From Trichoplusia ni (taxonomy: Eukaryota; Arthropoda; Insecta; Lepidoptera; Noctuidae): a stretch of 64,000 nt of DNA. The stretch covers positions 10,416,001-10,480,000 of the forward strand of contig NC_039478.1 of the NCBI RefSeq assembly GCF_003590095.1. Reading direction: 5' to 3'. The translations under genes and the position numbers were made by a program. A model generated the notes under the pieces. It did not search any database and was not told the origin of the DNA. It saw only the letters and a list, made by a program, of their open reading frames with translations. This document shows, in pieces, positions 23,255-34,420 of the stretch; the first letter of the stretch is position 1; the number at the start of each line of letters is the position of its first letter.

Positions 23255-25087
23255 ACTTAAATTCCTCAATACAGAAGTCGTATTACCAAACAAAATATGA
23301 GCATATCCTACAATACAACAACAATAATGTTCGAAAACAGACACCCATTTAAATAAGACCACATTTACCTAGAAATCCGTTCATGGAGGCAGCTTCACAA
23401 AATAATCAAATAGACAGCGCAGCTTAGCAAGCCTTGATTCTGCCGTTAATTTTCACGGTCCAGTTGCCACCGTTAATTTGTGCTAGTACAAGCCCAGCCA
23501 ACATTTATTTTACTTTAGGCAACCGATACAACTCCTTTGCCTCGTTTTATTAAGAGAAATACGAGTTTTTCCATAGCTAATTAAATGAACCAGGCTTTTT
23601 AAAGTGAACTAGATTTTCATTTGAATTCTGCTTCCATTTATTTTTATAAATCAGATTCATCTTGCATTAATGATGTTTAGAATATTGAGCACTATATATG
23701 TTCTAGGAAAATACAGTAAATTCCAGCTTTTTTTGTCTGGAAGAATATTTGAAAGTATTATTGTATAACAAAACAGAAGATAGCATATTTATTTTGTTCA
23801 TAAATGAACCATAATGAAAATTGAAAAAGATTTGATTAGGTATCTGAAAAGTATAGTAATTTTTTGTTTCAGGAAATTATAGGAGTGAAAAAATACTGTA
23901 CTTTTTCATTAAAAAAAAGCCTCTTTTTTTTGGTCCACACTTTCTAGCATTAAAGCCTTCCCTAATTTTGTATCAACGGCTCTCAAACTCTACCCTAATC
24001 GCGTCTCTTTTCATTAAAACCATTACGATATCAATATTCAAATCAATTAGTCTACGCAAGGAATTGTTTCTCGATACTAAATTAATACGTATCTGTCACT
24101 CGAACAGCCTTCAACCATGTCTTATACTATTACAATCCGTTGCCGCAGTTCCCACAGTTCCATTAAACAATTTATAGGTCAAAATTCACCGGATAACATC
24201 CCAAATATCGTAAAACGGTTGACCAGGCAAGATGGCCGGTTGTTAAGTATGAATTTGACATAGTTTTGTCAAAAATCTATATTTACGTACGGCACGTCAA
24301 AAAATCTATCACGTATATCTATGGAGTTGAAAAACAACTTGTTCAGTATCGAACACAAACTACTGGGTGGATTTTCTTTTCCCAAAAAAACAAGTTTTTT
24401 TTTATAGACTTCATCAACCATTTTCTTAATGGATCGTACCAAAAAAATAATTCTGTAATTCATTTTGTAGCTTGTTCATTTTGTACCTTGAAAAGTTAAA
24501 ACAAAATTAATTAAAACACACTGTACGGGTTGGTATTTCAATCTGTTTAGTTTTCTCATTAAAGTTGGAAAAATCTAGTTTAGAAAATTTCAGATATGAC
24601 AGAACCGAACTCTTCACTTCCCAGCCTTAACCTTTGCACCTATACTTTATTTGTTTACGTAGGTACTAAAAAAGGTTAATAATTGTAAAATCAATCAATC
24701 AAAAAAATAATATTAATTTCGATGTATCTTTTTATCCAATCACATCAAATAAATACACTTTAACTGAAACTTATTTTTGTTCTCCATTCCTTTTTCTTTT
24801 GTGAGTTTTTAGTCAAAACTACACACTAAATTGTTTAACTTTTCTAAGTTCATAACAAGACTTGTATAGGAAGCTACATATAATAATAATTCATTATTTA
24901 TTCTCTAAAATAGGAGTAAATGTTCGAACCGCCTCTAGAGGCGCCACTTCCCAACATACCTGGCCGTAGTAAACCAATTGAGATAAAGAGTCATATACTA
25001 AATAAGAAATTAATGAATTTTAATTACAAAATATGTCATAAAATTATAGAATTTAACAAAAAGTTTGACCATTCCCTCAATAGAGCT
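23255..25087. other. AT-rich stretch, no gene seen
   Basis: No supported coding frame. Minus-strand T-runs near 25,058 probably serve the tRNA gene that follows. Confidence 0.4.
25058..25063 (-). terminator. Likely Pol III terminator of tRNA-Leu
   Basis: A run of five T on the minus strand, about 25 nt past the tRNA 3' end (AAAAAG on the plus strand). Confidence 0.5.
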
Positions 25088-25171
25088 TGCCAGGTGTGGG
25101 GTTCGAACCCACGCTCCCTCTCGGGAACCAGAGCTTAAATCTGGCGCCTTAGACCACTCGGCCAACCTGAC
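25088..25171 (-). tRNA. tRNA-Leu (anticodon UAA)
   Basis: On the minus strand the gene begins GTCAGGTTGGCCGAGTGGTC. The 7-bp acceptor stem GTCAGGT/ACCTGGC pairs fully with one G-U. The anticodon stem CCAGA/TCTGG encloses loop TTTAAGC, giving anticodon TAA. A long variable arm (class II) is present, as expected for leucine. The T-arm GTGGGTTCGAACCCCAC is perfect. Length is 84 nt including discriminator A, with no intron and no encoded CCA. The internal A box (TGGCCGAGTGG) and B box (GGTTCGAACCC) are intact, and a T5 run follows about 25 nt downstream as a likely Pol III stop. No other tRNA gene is near. Confidence 0.95.
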
Positions 25172-25479
25172 GTACTAACATTAAGCGAATTGTCGGACTC
25201 TATTCGTCGTTCATACTCCTTGATGTACATCCAAGTCGATTGCAGGAAATGGCGTCCGTCTTAGGAAATGGACCGCCAGTCGGCATGGATCTAATAATGT
25301 ATTGTAAAACTTATATTAATTCGAAGGATGGAGGGAAAATCTTTTTTGAGTGCCAATTGAGTTTCTATTAGGGATGATGTGGTACGGTTTTTGCTGTTTA
25401 GATATTTTCCTTTTTTATATGAATGGAATAATTTTGTTTTGGAATTTTATGGAATCGAAAATTTCTGAACGTAGCAACT

Positions 25480-25615
25480 GTTTCCGTACCTACATCGCAG
25501 CTTCTGTGGAAATTTCGAAAGCCTAACTTTTACGGTTCATGAGTAGTGACAGACAGACGGACAGACAGCTGTACCTCAGTAAAGACTTTCCGTTTGTAAA
25601 CTTTGGTAACGGAAT
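25480..25615 (-). repeat. GTCY-type dispersed repeat, reverse orientation
   Basis: 'ttttacggttcatgagtagtgacagacagacggacagacagctgtacctcagtaa' is the reverse complement of the microsatellite core of the 58,862 type. GGAACCC-like blocks on both sides are decayed. Confidence 0.5.
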
Positions 25616-27432
25616 TCTATAAAAGATTCTTCTATTTTAATTTTTCTTTCAATGATTTTATTTCAGATAGTTTTCCGAAGAGGGTCTAAAATGCAAAGAA
25701 AATTTATGATCAATACTCGATAACCGTACAGTGAACAAACAAATGTAATGTTAAAATTACCCATTATTATTTTATTGAGTGTCTCAATAAAAGCAATCGT
25801 GATAAAAAAAAAAAACAATTGTAGAACTCATAAAATCTGTTCAATTACCCTCAGAACGTGGGTCGTGTTTATGGGAAGCCTTGATGACGTCATCATTCTC
25901 CATTCTCCAAAGCATACGAGTAACGTTCGACATTCAAATTCTTATGGGTTATAAACATTCTTGGTCCTTGAAATGTAAGGTCTTAAAACCATTTTAATGG
26001 GACCCTTTGTTGGAATATTTTGTGTGTTATGTCAGGTCTTTGTTTTGAGGTGTTGGACAAGATTAGACTGTTTTAATTGAGACGTTGATCTTAAACCTAT
26101 AAACCTACATGAATTTGGGACCTAGTTGTAAGTCTGTAGTAATGCTATGTAGTAATAACTGTTGCTATAGGGTTTTTGATTTGAGATTTTTTTTCGTCCT
26201 TTACGCTGACTTCTTCCTTTAAAGGGATACTATTTCAGTAGTGTTAATTTATTTAAAACTAGAGTCCGTTTTTGTTAAAGAAAAACGAGACTTACAATAA
26301 TTTGAGTGAATTTTCTTTTGTTATTATATTTGTATTGCTATTTAAATTCTATTTAGACTAAATATTTTCTTCTAATATACAAGTAGGTTAACGAACCCAT
26401 CTTTTTCCAAAACTCATCAGTAAAATGAGCTCTCCTTCATAAATCCTAATACATTTCGCTCCATTGTTCAGAACCATTGATCTGCTGTCGAACATCTCAA
26501 TTCCGTGTTTTAATCAAGTTTGGGGAGGCTGAGCAAAAATGGCCACGTCTCGTTAACCCAGCCTTATGGCACTATTCCGATTAGGCGGGTTTGCGTGTAC
26601 GTACAGATTTAGGGGAGAATGGGGTTAGGTAGTTATTTTGTATGGCTCTGATCTTGGACTAAGGGTGTAAAAAGGGCTCCTGGGTTATACTGAGTTTGGT
26701 GTTAGCTTTTTGTATTTTGTTTATTAAGTAAAAAAAACATTAATTTGATCTTTGTTTCATTTCGCTTGAGAATTAATATTTATGTTTTTTAGTTATTGAA
26801 TAACAGTAAATTTAATTTTAGTTATAAAAAAAAAAACAGTAGTGACAGTGTAGAAAGATAGTGCGATATTAATGAAAATCGATGCTCAAAAATAGGATCC
26901 TAAGAAAAAACAGGTAAAAAAAGTTCCGGATGATAATTTTATGTAATAAGATACGAAGATTTCAACACAAATAAAAAATAAATCTGTTTGGTAAAAAAAT
27001 AATTGAACACCCTTGCATGTATTTGTAACCATCAGAAAAAAATAATGACCGTAACAACTTGCTTCTTCCTCAATCTTTATTTTTAGTCAAGTTAAAACAG
27101 TTAACCTGGATAATAGTAGGTGATAGTATCCTCTAATATATGCAATGCCCGTAATCTGCGGATAAAACTGTGACCACCAGCTTACCATAGTTCAAAGTTC
27201 CGGGAACTTCGCATTGTGAATGAACTTGGAAGCCATAACGCTTTGTGGCTGAATTATTTCCTTAATTAACGTGGTTCTAGTCTCGTATTTAGGAAATGCT
27301 CTAGTCTAAAATGCCTTTGGGTGTAATTGTTGGGAGCAATACCTTTTGTTAGGTACATGCGATGTAATAAAATGCATTTATATGGTAACTAGTTAATTTG
27401 TTGAACTTCGTACAACCGATTTTTGTCAATCT
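25616..27432. other. AT-rich stretch, no gene seen
   Basis: No gene supported. A 15-nt palindrome AAGTTCCGGGAACTT at 27,195-27,209 contains TTCCGGGAA, a STAT-type site by sequence only. Confidence 0.4.
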
Positions 27433-27565
27433 AAACCATCCGGTTTACCACCCAGCAAGTATCTGTGGATCACTCAAGTTCTTGTCCTATATAGGGATCG
27501 AGCCTACGACACGTCACGCAAAGGGCATCAATCGTGGTGACCTGTACTACTCGGCTAACCAATTC
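27433..27565 (-). repeat. tRNA-derived SINE, reverse orientation
   Basis: On the minus strand: GGTTAGCCGAGTAGTACAGG (A-box region), then GTGACGTGTCGTAGGCTCGA (B-box region), then CCCTATATAGGACAAG and TTGAGTGATCCACAG. It has the same order as 14,680-14,850. Confidence 0.55.
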
Positions 27566-28126
27566 GTTATACAAAGACACTCAGCTGGAATGTGAAGACA
27601 ATAAAATGGGCATAACACTTTTCCGCACAACGACATCGGTCCACTCTTAACACTTTCATTGCTAACATTCCATCCTTAAATCGTACTAGCTAGAAAAGTC
27701 AATACACTACGTCCAACTTCTAAAAACTCCAGAAGTTTCTAGTCTTGTTACTCTTACTGTCTGTACTTATCCTTACATTTACCGTAAACTGTACCGATAC
27801 ATCTAAAAATTCCTCTCACTACACTTGCAAGAAAAAAAAGAAAAAAAAATAGCAACTGCTGGTAGGACCTGACACAGGTTATACAATAAAAAAATGTACA
27901 AGTTTGAGGGGAAAAATGGCATGTTTAATTAACATTAGTCTATAAGACACATACCTAGATATCTAATCAATAACCTCAGCCTCGAAACTTCAACCATTTG
28001 AAGAGCATTGAATGATTAAATTCTCCTGCATGAACCAGATTCAAGTGCGAACGCACACGAAACGCCTCCAGACATAGAAGCATAGTACATTAATCCTACA
28101 ACTAATAGCTAAGTTTGGTGGGACAC

Positions 28127-28129
28127 TTA
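28127..28129. repeat. TTA target-site duplication, left
   Basis: TTA is repeated at 28,301-28,303, directly outside the MITE ends. Confidence 0.6.
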
Positions 28130-28300
28130 GGCTGCGTTTCCACCAGAGATGTGCGAGAATGCATAGCGAGGTGTGTTTGTAAAGAACCTGTACAATTACT
28201 TCATTTACCTCGCCTCGGTCAGCAAGGGCTGGTGGAAATGGCTCAGCGGACATCTTCGCTAGACACATTTCCTTATCACATCTATGGTGGAAACGCAGCC
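28130..28300. mobile_element. PIF/Harbinger-like MITE
   Basis: A 171-bp element has 24-bp terminal inverted repeats starting GGCTGCGTTTCCACC, with one mismatch between 28,130-28,153 and 28,277-28,300. TTA lies on both sides. A three-base TTA/TAA duplication and GG-starting repeats of this kind are the marks of the PIF/Harbinger superfamily. It has no transposase and could only move with help from an autonomous relative. A 176-codon minus-strand frame (28,041-28,571) runs through it and the neighbouring LINE shard and is not a gene. Confidence 0.75.
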
Positions 28301-28303
28301 TTA
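28301..28303. repeat. TTA target-site duplication, right
   Basis: It matches 28,127-28,129. Confidence 0.6.
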
Positions 28304-28384
28304 CGCGATTACCATTGTCCTTTATCACACAGTCAATGAGAAGAGAACTTTGATTTGGAAAGACACTTTTCATAATCGAAAGTA

Positions 28385-28540
28385 AGGTTGTTATATGAAT
28401 GGGTGAATGACATAATAAAGGTATCTGGTGGAGTCTGAATGAGGCTGGCACAGGACCGTATAGATTGGCACGAGAAAGGGGAGGCATGCCCAGCAGTGGG
28501 AGGATAGAGGCTGTGGGTGATGATGATGATGATTGCGCAC
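28385..28540 (+). pseudogene. RTE-like LINE, broken C-terminus and 3' end
   Basis: The plus frame reads EWVNDIIKVSGGV, a stop in place of an expected Trp, then MRLAQDRIDWHEKGEA. This matches the 'DDIKKVAG.WMR.AQDR..W...GEA' ending of RTE-like insect LINEs. It is followed by GGCATGCCCAGCAGTGGGAG, GGCTG and (GAT)n, the usual 3' end. Only the last part of the element is present, so it is a 5'-truncated, inactive copy. Confidence 0.65.
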
Positions 28541-29689
28541 CTTTCGCTTTACTAACTGAGCCATTGAACAAGTATTTAATTTTGTTAATTGAGCCATATC
28601 ACGTCGTATTGCGGTCATTGTACAATTTTATAAAAAAAAGGTGATGCAAAGAAACTAAAATTTACCTCATAGATAATTGAGTATTGTGTACCTCATCCTA
28701 TAGGCTAGGATAAAATTTTAGGATTTCCGCTAATTAATCCTCAATCTATGGCTAAGTAGAATTCCAAAGATTCCAAAATTAGGTATTTCGGTGTCACTGC
28801 AAATTAGCTCTCACTCTTCAAAAGTATTGTAACATTGAAATATTACAATGAAAGTATTATATACTAATCTGGCCTATATTTATTCACAGGTTGGCCGGAA
28901 AATCTTTTTTCCACATAGAAAAATAAAACTTAATGACACCAAGTTTCTCCCTTAAGCAGTGAGGCGATTTGAAATCATTTTTCTATTTCGTTTCTACTTT
29001 ACACAGTTGTTTTTCTGCCACCCAAGACATGAAACATCATTTATAATAACTTACCAATAAATTTATGAATTAAACACTTATTTAAAGCAATTAATGAGCA
29101 CACGAGGGAGGCTCAGCCGTCTGAACATTAATCCTCAGGCGGTTAATAGTTAAATTAGGCGGAACATACGCTCGGCTGGTATTTACATCCCCGACACGAT
29201 CTGCGTCGCGATCTGTGACAGAGTACATTTAATTTGAGTTGTATTGCTTAGGGAGACACGTCGGAATGTTATGGTAGGGGGGAATACAGGAGGATTGTTT
29301 TTAAATTGTTTTATGGGCTCTTAAGCCTGGAATTGTTACCTATTAATGCAGATTTGGAATAGTTTCCCTTCCCATTCCCATTGGGACTTCATAAAAAATA
29401 GGCTAGAACTAGTTTTTAACTAGTCTAGTCCAAATGGCCACAAAGTCCATTTCTAAATCAAATAAAATTTGAAGTCACTTATAGTAAACCTGTACTCCCA
29501 ATTTCACTACTTGGTTTATTCTATCGCACTACGCATATCAATTTTACATTGATTTTATAAATATTACAAAATTATCCATATAGCACTTCACAAATAATAA
29601 CAAACAACAGAATGGTAAATAAAATTTAAAACCCAGGTAGACTGAATATGAACGGATTCTTGGGTCGGTTACCGCCTAGTAAAAGCATG
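28541..29689. other. No gene seen
   Basis: AT-rich. A less AT-rich block at about 29,100-29,230 (GCTCAGCCGTCTGAACATTA, CTCAGGCGGTTAATAG, CCCGACACGATCTGCGTCGC) may be conserved non-coding sequence, but this cannot be judged from one genome. Confidence 0.4.
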
Positions 29690-29800
29690 CCTGCCCACAA
29701 ATATTTATTCTGAGTCTAGATGCCTTTGTGTATACGACTGAAATATTCGTAAAACCTCTCACAACACAAGGATTAAAATCATCAGTGCGTGAATCGATGA
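29690..29800 (+). repeat. tRNA-derived SINE, 3' half
   Basis: 'attctgagtctagatgcctttgtgtatacgactgaaatattcgtaaaac' and 'acaacacaaggattaaaatc' match the 3' half of the 53,660 copy. The tRNA head is missing. Confidence 0.6.
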
Positions 29801-30069
29801 GTAGAAAATATTAGAATTCTGAATACAATTCTTGCAATTATTCAGACACATTACTAGTACAAACGATTACTTTGAGCTCTATCTACGAGTAAGAAGGTGA
29901 CTAATTACTGTGCCAGTGTTTGACAAACTTTGTTCACTAATTGACTGAACACGTTTGTGTGTGAATTAGTAGAATTTCAGAGGCGTGAGCCATCGCATCT
30001 AATGAGAGGGATACGGCTATATATAATTATATGTATGTCTCTTTTTTTAATGTAGATGCATTTTTATAG

Positions 30070-30210
30070 GCTTTTGTAGCCACGGGGTGAAACGAAACCC
30101 TATTACTGAGACGCCTCTGTTCGACAATCTGTTTGTCTATCACAAAGGTTTATCTAGAGAACTCTGATAAATAAAAGCTTGAAATTTTCGTGAACGATGT
30201 TTTACTGATG
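30070..30210 (+). repeat. GTCY-type dispersed repeat
   Basis: 'gtagccacggggtgaaacgaaaccctattactgaga', 'ctgtttgtctatcac' and 'gaaattttcgtgaacgatgtttt' follow the usual block order, with the microsatellite mostly decayed. Confidence 0.5.
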
Positions 30211-32084
30211 GCGTTATAACAACAAAACAGTGAATTAAAATTATTCTAGATATTTTCTTGCCGTTTCTATCCAACTTTTGAATAAAAGCCTCTACTTTCC
30301 TAGACAAGTAACATAGATACAGAATAATGGTTTGAACTCTTGACCTCTACTCAAAAGCCCCGCAATTAAGCCTTACTCCCTCCAAATGACCTCCGAAAAG
30401 AATTTTTAAATTTTTAGCTCTAATGAATTCCAAAAATTCCATCTACCTTCCAATTCAACACGGTTCGCGAATTATCTGTTCTGATTTTCTATAGCCGTTT
30501 CGATATTTATTTTTTTGTCTTAAAAAAATAAAGCCTATTCAATCCGCTCAAAGCGTTTAATTAAGGTATTTTTTAAACCCGACGCAGTTTTTGGATCGTG
30601 TGGTTTTTGTCATGGACGGACGGGAGGAAATCCGTATTTTTTTTTTCTTCTAGGACCGTCGAGGGCAAAATTTCGGGTAACGCTTACGTCTGCGAATTGT
30701 TGGTTTTTGTTACGAGAAAAACGTAGCTGCGATTTTTCTGTAAATTAATTGGTGACGTTTCAGGAATTTGGCCTGATTTTTATTGAAATTTTCTTTTTGG
30801 GGAATGAAACTCACAGTTTAAACAATTTGCTTTAATACTCGGTTTGTTATTGAAAAGTGTGACTCCTTCTGTTTTTTAAATAGTATAAATATAATTTGAC
30901 GAAAACGTTCAATGTTTTGATGTAACACAAGACATTTTATTATTAACATATTCGTTCATTATCTAAGGAGAATCAGGAATTTTCCTTTATTTTATAGAAA
31001 AAATAAAGCGCCAAAATGTATTATATCGGGGAAAACCTTTACATAAAACATGTTCAGAACGAAACTGGTATCAAGGATCGAAATAGTAAAACAGGCTTTT
31101 TTCAACACTTCAGGTGAAAATCCATTACGTCTGTCATCCATTGTTATTCAGAATGTATGGTAAGCCCTATGCATGTTCTGTTTGCCACATGACCTCGCCT
31201 GGACACAGCGTCATAAATAACATCTCCAGTTAAGCCCAAACCCAGTCAAACATTCTCGAAAACATGGTCGGTTTGCGTGGCATAGTCGACGAGAAAATTG
31301 TACGGACTTTTAGTTTAAAGTTACAGGAATATTACGATTTGTTGTAAGATTTAGAACAAGAATGTTGTTTTACTTAAGTGGATGGACTAGATGAGTACGA
31401 TTTTTGTTGACTGCACAAGTAAAACATCAATAAGTACTAATTCAATTTGGTTGACAAATAATACGTAGGCCATATATTATATCCGCTAAATAAAATCATT
31501 AAAATCTTTAGTTAACTATAGAACTTGACCAGCATTATTTCTCTTTTCAAGGCTTATTAAAATCCCAAACTCCAATTTAATAGTCCTCTTACCAGGGCAG
31601 TAGGTTTTTAAGATTTCCCTAAAAACTATATTTTCCCACGTTTTTTTCACGAAGTCATAATTATTGTACAAACAAAATTATAATTTTAGATAAACAGAAT
31701 TGCAGTCGTCATAATTTTGCACCAAACAACTGAAACTACAACTCCAAGTCTCCCAAATGAAGCAAATCAAATACCAGTACATCTTGGCACATACCTCCAT
31801 AGCCGAATGTATTAAACTTCGACAGACTAATCTAATTACTGCACGAACGTACTAACAAAGGGTGTGTTTACCAATTAACAGGAATTCTCAATTGTCAGTT
31901 TAATTTGTATCCATGCGCTGATCGGTGGACTGGATGTAATATGTCTTTGAGATGTAGATACTTGTAGATATACGTCTTATTCATTATCACACTGTTAGAA
32001 GTTTTCGATAGTTATGGAACGCAGTGTGCTCGGTTTCAAGAAATAGAACTAATTACGAACAACATTGCGTTCTACAACTGGGAT
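30211..32084. other. AT-rich stretch, no gene seen
   Basis: No supported gene or RNA. Confidence 0.4.
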
Positions 32085-32200
32085 TACTGACATGGGCAGA
32101 AAGGCTGATAGACTAAAATGGTGTTGGACGGGTCACGTCAGATGCACGGACATACTGGAACTAATCGGATGGTCATCGACATGGTCGGTCTAGGAAACGA
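32085..32200 (+). pseudogene. RTE-like LINE C-terminal fragment
   Basis: The plus frame ITDMGRKADRLKWCWTGHVR, ending shortly after at a stop, resembles the LKWxWAGHVxR segment near the C-terminus of RTE-like LINE polyproteins. The next expected blocks appear only weakly (GGTCTAGGAAACGATGACGA). It is an inactive shard. Confidence 0.5.
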
Positions 32201-32870
32201 TGACGAGATGTTTTAAACCACGTATTCTGGTTCCAAGTGACCCCGGAGAGTATCATAAAAGTTTTGAGGGAGAAAAATTATTCATCCTTAAGTGTAATGG
32301 CATTTTGTCATCGCCAAGTGACATGTACAGATTAAGCATTAGATAAGTTTTTTACGTTATGGTAGTAGCACAACAGCTCTACCTGTGCAGTTTAAGTGTG
32401 TTGGCATTACAAATTTTCTTTGCCCTGCAAAACTTGCACCAAATTACTACATACACGTTTCACACCTGCCCTGCACCTGCAAGGTTAAAATTTACTGGTG
32501 TTTCTTGAAAATTGCTATCAATGATAAAACTGAAATTTATAGTTTAGCAAGTCAAAAGTTGAAATAAACACCAACAAGTGGACAATGGTTTCCCCATTGT
32601 CCTGTGCCCTGAAGCGAAGCTCTAGAAGCTGAAACAGTTCGCTTGACAACAAGCTCTAGTACAAAGACATTCAGTTACACTAGAGAAACACGTAGATAGA
32701 TCTAATCAAACAGTCAACTAGCGCCCACAAGAGCTAACTTAATTACACTCTACAAGTAATCCTATTGAGTTTGTGGTAATCAGACGACTATGCAAATGAG
32801 TTAACGATACTCCTATGTTCAGGGTGGAGTGAGGTGAGCTTTACAATGAAATTTTAATTATATTTATAAC
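32201..32870. other. No gene seen
   Basis: A 60-codon plus frame (32,385-32,567) shows no recognisable feature. AT-rich otherwise. Confidence 0.4.
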
Positions 32871-32883
32871 TTAACTAGCTGTT
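32871..32883. repeat. 13-bp direct repeat, left of family B element
   Basis: TTAACTAGCTGTT is repeated exactly at 33,060-33,072. Confidence 0.65.
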
Positions 32884-33059
32884 TAGTGGTTTCTTAGGTT
32901 TACGCGAATGTTAGAGATTGAATGAAACTACTTTTACGGATTTTTTCGCGGTTTAATTTTAGTGTCTGCCCGTGACCATGATACCTGCAAAGGTTTCGAA
33001 ACGTCGGGAACTAAAATCTAAAATTAAACCGCGAAAAAATCCGTAAAAGTAGTTTCATT
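32884..33059. mobile_element. Family B foldback element with 42-bp perfect arms
   Basis: A 176-bp element lies between exact 13-bp direct repeats. Arms 32,921-32,962 and 33,018-33,059 are perfect reverse complements over 42 bp around a 55-nt centre. A 37-nt extension (TAGTGGTTTCTTAGGTTTAC...) sits only on the left. It corresponds in reverse to the tail of the copy at 22,541. The centre (CTGCCCGTGACCATGATACC, then CGAAACGTCGGGAAC) recurs at 38,325. The element sits at the very start of an R1 repeat. It is either a MITE that has lost the outer part of one terminal repeat or a foldback retroposon built like family A. Noncoding. Confidence 0.65.
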
Positions 33060-33072
33060 TTAACTAGCTGTT
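33060..33072. repeat. 13-bp direct repeat, right of family B element
   Basis: This is an exact copy of 32,871-32,883. It is also the first bases of the R1 repeat that follows. Confidence 0.65.
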
Positions 33073-33255
33073 GCCCGCGACTTCGTCCGCGTGATTAGAA
33101 GAAATTGCGACTATAACTTGAGATTTAAACTATCCTATCTCTCACGTTGGATCGAACTGCACATGGTGTGCGAATTTTATTATAATCGGTTAAGTGGTTT
33201 AGGAGTCCATTGAGAACAAACATTGTGACACGAGATTTATATATATTAAGATATG
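33062..33255 (+). repeat. R1 dispersed repeat
   Basis: It opens AACTAGCTGTTGCCCGCGAC, then TTCGTCCGCGTGATTAGAAG. It ends with a 'cggttaagtggtttagga' block, AACAAACATTGTGACACGAG and TATATATTAAGAT. This is the longest clean copy besides 681-967, and it differs from that copy in its middle. Confidence 0.6.
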
Positions 33256-34164
33256 CTTGGTCCAAAATTCTGTTAAGAATGTCAGTGTGACTTGCTCAAT
33301 TTGTCTATTGGACTAGTTTTTAAATTTTGAACATTGAAGTCTAATTTTGTCATGTTTTCTTTCTGAATGATGTCTTATTACTCAATCATTCTTAATTTTC
33401 TCATTTTTCTTCTTCAATATTATTTGTTGTTGTGATAAGAAAAATATTTCAATGTTATCTATTATTGTAGTTTGTTTGATGTTTGATTTCAGTTGAACAT
33501 ATTATATTTCATCTAATTTGCAAGGCAAATAAGAGGGCTTGAACTGGTTACATCTATTTCGTAATAAAATAGTACACGTGGAGTCATTTTCCAATTTTTA
33601 CAAGGGTAACATATATTTTGAAACTTTGTATATTGATAAAAGTCAAGGGGTCCTCAACACAGGTGTTTGAAGGATTGCAACGCATTGCCATACACCGACA
33701 CAAAAACGCGGATGACGTAGCACGGCGGTTCAGGTTTAGTCAGTAAGAGTCTGACACTACCCATGTCCTCTCCCGAGGGAGTGGGTGTCCATGAGGATTC
33801 CCCCGCCTTAACAAAAAAAAAAGGTTTGCTCAACACAACGAAATATTTCAACTCCTTCTCATGCCTATAAACAGTGAAGACATTTTGAACACAAACGATG
33901 ACAAATAACACTAGTACTTTACATAAATTAAGCTATTAAAACGTAGTCATGTCAAATTAAATGTAACCATTTTGGACGTTATTTCGAAGAATCGGGTTTA
34001 TTACGGGGCTTCAGTAATTTTATTAACAATTAATTTGTACTACAATTGAGCTACTTGGACTTAATACCTAGAATTAATTTGAGATGTAGAGTTTTGATTT
34101 TGATGTCTAAATTTTAGGTAATTAGTGTTTGTTGTTAAGTTAGTTTAATTTCTGAGCTCCGAAA
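33256..34164. other. No gene seen
   Basis: The 85-codon minus frame at 33,654-33,911 shows no supportable feature. Its region has a GC-richer patch (33,700-33,800), possibly repeat-derived. Confidence 0.35.
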
Positions 34165-34420
34165 AGCTTAGTCAATCTATAGATGGGTGGCCATCTATGC
34201 CAAGACGAGTTCCTCTGTGTTTCGGAAGTCACGTTAAGGTATGGCTCCCAGCTGTTATTTACACATCTTTGTGACACATTGTCGCTACGAGTAGTCGTAT
34301 CGTATTGCCCAGGTAAATGAAATGATGAGATCAGATAAGCAGTCGCTCTTTTTTAACACTGTTAATTAGGCTGGAAACCAACCACAACGTAATTGGGAAA
34401 AGGCTAGGATGATGATTATA
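34165..34420 (-). repeat. Dispersed repeat C, reverse orientation
   Basis: Blocks 'tgtgtttcggaagtcacgttaagg', 'ctacgagtagtcgta', 'attgcccaggtaaatga', 'aagcagtcgctc' and 'aggctggaaaccaaccacaacgtaattggg' are the reverse of the type at 4051 and 60,808. Confidence 0.6.

Noticed and set aside
28041..28571. 176-codon minus-strand frame
   Set aside because: It runs antisense through a Harbinger-like MITE and an RTE-like LINE end. It has no motif and its 'conservation' would be that of repeats.
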